From Candidatus Altarchaeota archaeon (GTDB taxonomy: Archaea > Altiarchaeota > Altiarchaeia > IMC4 > SCGC-AAA252-I15), in NCBI GenBank assembly GCA_018815265.1, contig JAHIYG010000130.1, positions 1 to 5,105 on the forward strand: DNA of 5,105 nt. The letters are read 5' to 3'. Of this stretch, positions 1-3,644 are shown piece after piece. Position numbers and translations under genes: made by a program. The notes under the pieces are model-generated. The model saw only the letters and a program-made list of their open reading frames with translations. It did not search any database and was not told the origin of the DNA. Position 1 is the first letter of the stretch; each line of letters begins with the position of its first letter.

Positions 1-279
1 ACCCTTCTATCTAAGGAAATGGCGAAAACCCACAAACTCGAAGGCACAGTCAAAGGCGTATTAACCCTGGTCCACGACGAAAAAGACGAGATTGAATTCA
101 GCGAAGCAAAACACAGATTCGAAAAAATAATAAAGACACTAATACACAACCAACTCGGAAAAAACAAATGCCTCGAACTGTTCATAATAGAGGGAGACTG
201 CAAAGAAGTCAACGAATTAATGATTGCATGCAGGAAAAGCGGAAAAACAGAATACCTAAAGCTAATCACAACAAATTAA
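1..279 (+). CDS. NikR-like nickel-responsive regulator, C-terminal metal-binding domain (5' end outside window)
   Basis: NikR proteins join an N-terminal ribbon-helix-helix DNA-binding domain to a C-terminal ACT-fold domain that tetramerises and binds nickel, repressing nickel-uptake genes. This segment matches the C-terminal domain: a GVLTLVHDE strand, then a helix, then a CLELFIIEG strand. Counting from the ATG at base 19, H32, H43 and C51 have exactly the spacing of E. coli NikR ligands H76, H87 and C95. The position of H89 is Q45 instead. I extend the CDS to base 1 because the frame is open upstream of the ATG, reading TLLSKE. Those residues fit the end of the first domain and linker. The AAGGAA just before the ATG is too close to serve as a ribosome-binding site, so Met at 19 is probably internal. 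The metal bound may differ because of the Gln. A free-standing ligand-binding domain starting at 19 is the alternative. Confidence 0.72.
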   Translation, partial: TLLSKEMAKTHKLEGTVKGVLTLVHDEKDEIEFSEAKHRFEKIIKTLIHNQLGKNKCLELFIIEGDCKEVNELMIACRKSGKTEYLKLITTN

Positions 280-317
280 AAAAAAAAAGATATTATTGGG
301 GGAATCAACCCCCAATA
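278..317 (-). terminator. Hairpin plus T-tract terminator of the archaellin gene
   Basis: A perfect 9-bp inverted repeat, TATTGGGGG (294-302) and CCCCCAATA (309-317), encloses a 6-nt loop just beyond the archaellin stop codon. Read on the minus strand, the hairpin is followed a few bases later by 11 consecutive T (288 to 278), which overlap the NikR-like stop codon. Archaeal RNA polymerase terminates on T-tracts, so the run alone could suffice. The hairpin could also protect or end the convergent plus-strand transcript, but it lacks T residues on that side. Confidence 0.7.
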
Positions 318-330
318 GCCGTTTTATGCT

Positions 331-954
331 TTAAGGCCAGAGATTAAGTCTCTGCTCGGTTATAACGTCTGGAGTCGTAAACTCGACAATCGCTGCCTGA
401 CCAACTCTCGGTATTATCTTAATCCTTACCTTCTGGTTCTCCCCTATTCCTCCAGTGTCTCCTGTTGCTGAGGAACAGTCTTGGCAGCGGAACTTCGCCT
501 TTAATACGTCACCGCGGCTTAAGTATCCTGCCTCATAGTCTGGACCCTGCTTAACATAGTAGACTCTGTAGTCTGCTGTCGTAACCGACGTGTCCTGCTC
601 CCGGTCTAGCGTGAGTGTCCCGTTATATATTAGATTCTGGGATGTCGTCGCAGTGTCTAATAGTATCACTGTGTTGTTCAGGTTCATTGGCTCGCTTCCT
701 GACTGTATCCGCATAACGGCTTCGAACCTTTCTACATCGTGTCCAGAATTTCCGTCTGTAGCCATAACCGCTATTACTTCAGCTCCAGTAGAAACACCTT
801 CTTCGGCTTGTGCACCAGTTGCTAAACCTCTCTGCTGTAAACTACCCGACGTCGATATTAAGACTGCGGCAGCGACAGCTGCTACAAGGATCACCGCAAT
901 AAAGATAATCAGTGTCCCTATACCCATCATTCCCTTGCTTTTTTGCATTTTCAT
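331..954 (-). CDS. Archaellin (archaeal flagellin), major filament subunit precursor
   Basis: This is a structural subunit of the archaellum, the rotary motility filament assembled outside the cell membrane. The N-terminus carries a class III (type IV pilin-like) signal peptide: a short basic leader ending KSKG, then MMGIGTLIIFIAVILVAAVA. The prepilin-type peptidase FlaK/PibD is expected to cut after that Gly, leaving the hydrophobic helix that packs the filament core, followed by the family-typical ISTSGSLQQ. The rest is a beta-rich outer domain ending TPDVITEQRLNLWP. Two N-glycosylation sequons are visible (NNT and NGT), and there is a CQDC motif at bases 475-486. I start at 954 because GAGGGG lies correctly spaced before it. 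An in-frame ATG at 966 adds four residues and has no such site. No other archaellum genes are in the window. Length (about 207 aa) is normal for the family. Confidence 0.9.
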   Translation of the reverse strand: MKMQKSKGMMGIGTLIIFIAVILVAAVAAAVLISTSGSLQQRGLATGAQAEEGVSTGAEVIAVMATDGNSGHDVERFEAVMRIQSGSEPMNLNNTVILLDTATTSQNLIYNGTLTLDREQDTSVTTADYRVYYVKQGPDYEAGYLSRGDVLKAKFRCQDCSSATGDTGGIGENQKVRIKIIPRVGQAAIVEFTTPDVITEQRLNLWP

Positions 955-958
955 TTTT

Positions 959-964
959 CCCCTC
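959..964 (-). promoter_or_regulatory. Ribosome-binding site deciding the archaellin start
   Basis: GAGGGG on the minus strand lies 4 nt before the ATG at 954 (6 nt if only GAGG is counted). It falls inside the first codons of the longer reading from 966, which argues that translation starts at 954. A further ATG at 948 would be spaced 10 nt from it and is less likely. Confidence 0.6.
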
Positions 965-1004
965 ATAGGTAAAAAAACTATTAATTAATGATTTTCCGGC
1001 AGGG

Positions 1005-1012
1005 TTTATAAA
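1005..1012 (-). promoter_or_regulatory. TATA box of the archaellin promoter
   Basis: TTTATAAA on the minus strand matches the archaeal TATA-box consensus. Taking the usual distance of about 26-27 nt from box centre to start site, transcription would begin near 982. That leaves a leader of about 28 nt carrying the GAGGGG site. No strong BRE is obvious just upstream. Confidence 0.65.
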
Positions 1013-1023
1013 CTATTAGGTTC

Positions 1024-1063
1024 AAAATCTGCAGTTTATCAGGCAGGTAAAAACTGCAGTTTA
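1024..1063. repeat. Pair of 15-nt direct repeats upstream of the archaellin promoter
   Basis: The two copies are AAAATCTGCAGTTTA (1024-1038) and AAAAACTGCAGTTTA (1049-1063). They match at 14 of 15 bases and are 25 nt apart start to start. Each is centred on the palindrome CTGCAG, and the second contains a perfect 12-bp palindrome, AAACTGCAGTTT (1051-1062). An AGGT also precedes each copy, with a 2-nt spacing difference. The nearer copy ends 11 nt before the archaellin TATA box. The arrangement suggests a paired operator for a dimeric regulator, which is inference. Confidence 0.6.
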
Positions 1064-1082
1064 CCCAGTTTCACCTGATAAA
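1035..1082. repeat. Nested inverted repeat at the 3' end of tbp
   Basis: Arms TTTATCAGG (1035-1043) and CCTGATAAA (1074-1082) are perfectly complementary over 9 bp. They enclose a second inverted repeat, GGTAAA (1046-1051) with TTTACC (1060-1065). The right arm overlaps the last tbp codons and the TGA stop. In RNA this would fold as a two-tier hairpin at the end of the tbp message, so it may act in 3'-end formation. It shares bases with the direct repeats and could equally be a protein-binding structure. Confidence 0.5.
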
Positions 1083-1619
1083 AGCATTTGAGTCAGTGAT
1101 CATATCCCTGGTTTTATCCGTGGCAGCATACAAATCACTAGTTTTTTTAGCGCCAGTTAACACCAGTTTACCAGTTGCAAAAACCAAAATAACAGTCTTT
1201 GGGTTTTCAATCCGGAATACAAGGCCTGGAAACTGCTCTGGCTCATACTCAGTGTTTAATGATTCAATAGCCAGTTGGTCCAAGTTTATCTTAGAACCCA
1301 AATCTGCGCTCGCAACTATGTTTTGCACCTCAAAGCAGGGAGTAGATTTAACCTTAATACCTGCCTCCAAAAGCTTAGCCTTGACCTTATCCACTGCAAC
1401 CCCAATATTTTCTTCAGACAACGCCCCAGTCAAGACGGATTTCCCACTGGAAAATATCAAAGCAGTAATCTTCGGCTCATGCAACCGGTATATCACACCA
1501 GAAAATATCTCAGGAGTGTATTCCACACCATCAGTCTTTGAAACAAAATCCTTCAGGTCTATTGTAACGCCAAAGTCAGCTTCAGCAACCATATTGGTTA
1601 TAGCTATTTTGTAAGACAT
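1071..1619 (-). CDS. tbp: TATA-box-binding protein (TBP)
   Basis: This is the archaeal general transcription factor that binds the TATA box, bends DNA and recruits TFB and RNA polymerase. At 182 aa it has the normal size of an archaeal TBP core. It shows the expected two-fold internal repeat, about residues 1-90 and 91-182. All four DNA-intercalating phenylalanines align with yeast F99, F116, F190 and F207: F39 (EIFSG), F56 (ALIF), F130 (QFPGL) and F147 (LVF). The central minor-groove asparagines are present as N9 (ITNMVA) and N100 (VQNIVA), and both repeats carry the VLTGA strand. Unlike many archaeal TBPs it has no acidic C-terminal tail, ending in NAFIR. A partial Shine-Dalgarno AGGT lies 6 nt before the ATG. 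A TTAATATT box at 1646-1653 would instead give a nearly leaderless transcript. It is upstream of and co-oriented with the archaellin gene, but the 104-bp gap holds a separate promoter. Confidence 0.97.
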   Translation of the reverse strand: MSYKIAITNMVAEADFGVTIDLKDFVSKTDGVEYTPEIFSGVIYRLHEPKITALIFSSGKSVLTGALSEENIGVAVDKVKAKLLEAGIKVKSTPCFEVQNIVASADLGSKINLDQLAIESLNTEYEPEQFPGLVFRIENPKTVILVFATGKLVLTGAKKTSDLYAATDKTRDMITDSNAFIR

Positions 1620-1656
1620 AATAGTACCTATATTTTATAGTTACCAATATTAAGTG
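1620..1656. promoter_or_regulatory. Compact divergent promoter between tbp and the PIN-domain gene
   Basis: Only 37 bp separate the two start codons. For tbp, TTAATATT on the minus strand (1653 to 1646) lies 26-33 nt before the start codon, the expected TATA position for a leaderless message. For the PIN gene, TATATTTTATAG (1629-1640) on the plus strand lies roughly 17-28 nt before the ATG at 1657, and no ribosome-binding site is visible. Since the boxes sit inside each other's promoter regions, the two genes probably compete for initiation or share control. Confidence 0.5.
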
Positions 1657-2310
1657 ATGATAGTCGTCGACTCAGGAAGCATCATATCCCTGGCCATGAA
1701 CTGCCTCTGCCCGCTTATGGGGATGATGGGAAAGCAGTTTGTGATTACGCCGAAAGTCTATCAGGAAATCATTGAGAAACCCTCTGAAGGCAAGCGTTTT
1801 GCCCTGGAGTCAATCAGGATAAACCGACTCATATCCTCAGGTGTGATAAACATTATGAAACCCGCAGGCGGTCTAGGGGATGAGATAGCCCAGGTAGCGA
1901 ACAAAATATACGAGTTGAAAGGCAAACCATTAAGTATCATACATCCTGCAGAATCCGAAGTTATTGCCGTTGCATCCGAAATAGACGCCTCTGCAGTGAT
2001 GATAGATGAGAGGACAACAAGACTTCTGATAGAAAACCCATGGAGTCTGAGAGACCTATTAGCCCACAGAAACAAGGAAACTATCAAAGTAGACAAAAAA
2101 CAGCTAAAACGCCTCCAAGACCTAATGCCCCAGATACCATTGATAAGGTCGGCTGAATTAGTGGCTGTAGCCTATGAAAAAGGATATCTAACGCAGCTCT
2201 ACGGCATAGACGACAAAAAACTATTGGAAGCCTCCCTTACGGCGCTGAAATATTCCGGATGCTCGATAACATGGGAGGAAATAGACGAATACCTAAGGGA
2301 AGAGATATGA
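1657..2310 (+). CDS. PIN-domain protein, putative ribonuclease
   Basis: PIN domains are metal-dependent RNA-cleaving folds built on clustered acidic residues. Numbering from the GTG at 1654, the sequence opens with VVDSGSIISLA (D6), the typical first PIN strand. It continues with PKVYQEII (E38), HPAESEVIAVASE (E100, E102) and VMIDERTTR (D118). This is the family order of acidic residues, so the active site looks intact. The PIN fold ends near residue 140. The remaining 75 or so residues form a helical C-terminal extension, including KKQLKRLQDL and TWEEIDEYLREEI, which I do not recognise. In-frame TAA at 1651 followed by GTG (1654) and ATG (1657) limits the start. I prefer ATG. No small antitoxin-like ORF is adjacent, so a VapBC toxin role is not supported. 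A housekeeping RNA-processing role is equally possible. Confidence 0.75.
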   Translation: MIVVDSGSIISLAMNCLCPLMGMMGKQFVITPKVYQEIIEKPSEGKRFALESIRINRLISSGVINIMKPAGGLGDEIAQVANKIYELKGKPLSIIHPAESEVIAVASEIDASAVMIDERTTRLLIENPWSLRDLLAHRNKETIKVDKKQLKRLQDLMPQIPLIRSAELVAVAYEKGYLTQLYGIDDKKLLEASLTALKYSGCSITWEEIDEYLREEI

Positions 2311-2311
2311 A

Positions 2312-2335
2312 AAACCACCCATGAAGGGTTGGTTT
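2312..2335 (+). terminator. Hairpin after the PIN-domain gene
   Basis: AAACCACCC (2312-2320) and GGGTTGGTTT (2326-2335) pair around a 5-nt loop with one bulged base, starting 1 nt after the stop codon. There is only a short T-containing stretch after it, so this is a weak candidate for a transcript end. Confidence 0.4.
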
Positions 2336-2344
2336 CTATACGCC

Positions 2345-2379
2345 AAAAAACTAGGAGTATTACCTACTTTAAATGCTCC
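2345..2379 (-). terminator. Hairpin plus T-tract after the methyltransferase-like gene
   Basis: On the minus strand GGAGCATT (2379 to 2372) pairs with AATACTCC (2361 to 2354) over 8 positions including one G-U. The loop is 10 nt. TAG and then six T (2350 to 2345) follow directly. It lies 24 nt beyond the stop codon of the nucleotidyltransferase/methyltransferase operon and fits as its transcript end. Confidence 0.5.
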
Positions 2380-2403
2380 CTGAAGAGGAGTGGTTTTGAG
2401 CGT

Positions 2404-2943
2404 TTAGAGTTTCACCCAGTGACTGAATTCATCCAACTGGTTTTTCATCTCAACAGGGGTGCCCCGCCCGTATTCTGTAAGCCAACCACTATCTGGAAAT
2501 GTAGCGGGGAGGCTGCCGTCCATGACCTTGGCTTTTTTCAAAAATTCAGCAATGCCCCTGCAGCGTATGATTGAATGCTTGGGTTTGAAGACTCCAGACC
2601 ACGTCCCCCAAACCTTAAATACCGTGTCTGGGAAGCGACCCCCACCCAAGTCAACAGCCAAAACATCACATGATAAGACGTGCTTTTTTGCCAGCTCCAA
2701 CGTCGAAAAATCCCGCGCATCACCGAAGACAAACTCCACATTCCCATGTTTGGACGAGTATTCGATTAGATCCTGCTTACAATCTGAACCTTTGTCGACC
2801 AACACAGCCTTCGACGCCTTTGAAACATATGCGTCAGTGCTTTTGCAGATATGCGGGCCGATTTCAACAACCACATCACCCACCCCCACAACCTCAGACA
2901 GCAACGCCCTGTATCTCCCCACTTCATAGACTACAGCAATCAT
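2404..2943 (-). CDS. SAM-dependent methyltransferase-like protein
   Basis: The 179-aa protein has a class I Rossmann methyltransferase layout. Motif I is VVVEIGPHICKST (residues 24-36), the SAM-binding turn. An acidic residue ends strand 2 in AVLVDKG (D50), which would hold the ribose hydroxyls. VFGDARDF (D75) is motif III, and DVLAVDLGGGRFPD (93-106) is the motif IV region. No NPPY or other substrate-specific signature is present, so the target (RNA, protein or small molecule) cannot be stated. The C-terminal part, with VWGTWSGVFKP and SIIRCRGIAEF, looks like a conserved family block. The start overlaps the stop of the upstream nucleotidyltransferase by 4 bp (ATGA), with no ribosome-binding site, so it is probably translated by coupling. 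Motif I is GPH rather than the usual GxGxG form, so weak or altered SAM binding is possible. Confidence 0.7.
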   Translation of the reverse strand: MIAVVYEVGRYRALLSEVVGVGDVVVEIGPHICKSTDAYVSKASKAVLVDKGSDCKQDLIEYSSKHGNVEFVFGDARDFSTLELAKKHVLSCDVLAVDLGGGRFPDTVFKVWGTWSGVFKPKHSIIRCRGIAEFLKKAKVMDGSLPATFPDSGWLTEYGRGTPVEMKNQLDEFSHWVKL

Positions 2944-3587
2944 TTTTTAGAGGGCCTAGCAGTATAACGTTTTATGGAATCAGATACTGATTCCTTGAAT
3001 GTTGGGTCTCCAATGAAAAACCACGGCTTAGGGTAGAGAGGAAAATTCATGGCAGCTTGGTTTCTCATATGTTGTACCATAACCTGTGGGTCATGCTCAT
3101 CCACACCAATCATAGAGCCGCAGTAGACTTTGAAACCGGTCCGTTTTCCTACTTCCTCACCCAATCTCTCAGCCATCTGCTCAAACGTGCCTTTAGGATA
3201 GCTTGTTACCACAACCAGGAGGTCGATGTCTGAATTCCCCCTGAAGGACGCAAAATCAAGTGCTTTATCCCTGACTACACGCCCCCATCTTTTGCCGGTG
3301 ATTGAACCATATAGAAGAACCCCCTTAAACCAGTCGCCATAGGGTCTGCCTTCACTGTCCTTTAAGCCCCTGACAAGGTCGACTGAATCAGTTATGCCAG
3401 CTATTATCTTTTTTCTACTGGCTAGAAGCCTGTTTGCTTCAGCATTCACTGCAGCACTATCCTCCGCAGGCAAATCCTTTAGTAGACTCTGTAGTTTAAG
3501 CCTCCAAAACTCCGGAGGGGAATCCACAAACCTATCGACATTGTCTGCTAGAAATTTCTTCGGATTAAAAGTCTGTTCAGATGCCAT
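2940..3587 (-). CDS. Nucleotidyltransferase-domain protein
   Basis: This 215-aa protein carries the hallmarks of the DNA polymerase beta-like nucleotidyltransferase superfamily: LLYGSITGKR (G94-S95) and NSDIDLLVVV (D120 and D122), the metal-binding DxD on a beta strand. Such enzymes transfer a nucleoside monophosphate to RNA, protein or small molecules. The substrate is not deducible here. Twenty-four residues separate GS from the DxD, far more than the roughly 10 in minimal MNT proteins, because of a basic insertion (GKRWGRVVRDK). A predicted helical region of about 85 residues precedes the domain. A third acidic residue may lie in GVDEHD (162-166) but is uncertain. It is the first gene of a two-gene operon with the overlapping methyltransferase-like gene. 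No ribosome-binding site precedes the ATG, and an ATATTATG box at 3613-3620 is placed for a leaderless transcript. Confidence 0.72.
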   Translation of the reverse strand: MASEQTFNPKKFLADNVDRFVDSPPEFWRLKLQSLLKDLPAEDSAAVNAEANRLLASRKKIIAGITDSVDLVRGLKDSEGRPYGDWFKGVLLYGSITGKRWGRVVRDKALDFASFRGNSDIDLLVVVTSYPKGTFEQMAERLGEEVGKRTGFKVYCGSMIGVDEHDPQVMVQHMRNQAAMNFPLYPKPWFFIGDPTFKESVSDSIKRYTARPSKK

Positions 3588-3644
3588 AATTTATAATTTA
3601 AAGTATAAACAACATAATATACGGGTATATTTGAGGTTTTTTGG
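3588..3644. promoter_or_regulatory. Divergent promoter between the nucleotidyltransferase gene and smc
   Basis: The 57-bp gap is strongly A+T-rich with several overlapping TATA-like boxes. On the minus strand ATATTATG (3620 to 3613) lies 26-33 nt before the nucleotidyltransferase ATG, fitting a leaderless start. On the plus strand TTTAAAGTATAAAC (3597-3610) would place an smc transcript start near 3630, which is close to its ribosome-binding site. The exact boxes cannot be assigned by eye. Confidence 0.5.
3633..3637 (+). promoter_or_regulatory. Ribosome-binding site of smc
   Basis: GAGGT lies 7 nt before the ATG at 3645 and is complementary to the archaeal 16S rRNA 3' end. It supports this ATG as the smc start and contrasts with the apparently leaderless gene on the other strand. 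Confidence 0.65.

Noticed and set aside
590..988. 132-aa plus-strand frame opposite the archaellin gene
   Set aside because: It is antisense to a clear archaellin signal peptide and core, with no promoter or domain support.
1024..1082. CRISPR or phage attachment site suggested by the repeats
   Set aside because: There are only two short palindromic copies with a 10-nt gap, and no cas genes, integrase or tRNA nearby. A regulatory site or terminator fits better.
1096..1614. 172-aa plus-strand frame opposite tbp
   Set aside because: The minus-strand frame is an unmistakable TBP with all key residues, so this is its shadow.
2329..2574. Small 81-aa plus-strand frame after the PIN gene, considered as a possible antitoxin
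   Set aside because: It starts within a hairpin, runs mostly antisense to the methyltransferase-like gene, and has no ribosome-binding site or antitoxin-like features.
2459..2929. 156-aa plus-strand frame opposite the methyltransferase-like gene
   Set aside because: The minus strand carries Rossmann motifs and an ATGA operon overlap. This frame is low in recognisable structure.
2404..3587. MNT/HEPN-type toxin-antitoxin module
   Set aside because: The partner of the nucleotidyltransferase has methyltransferase motifs and not the HEPN RxxxxH motif, and the nucleotidyltransferase is larger than a typical MNT antitoxin.
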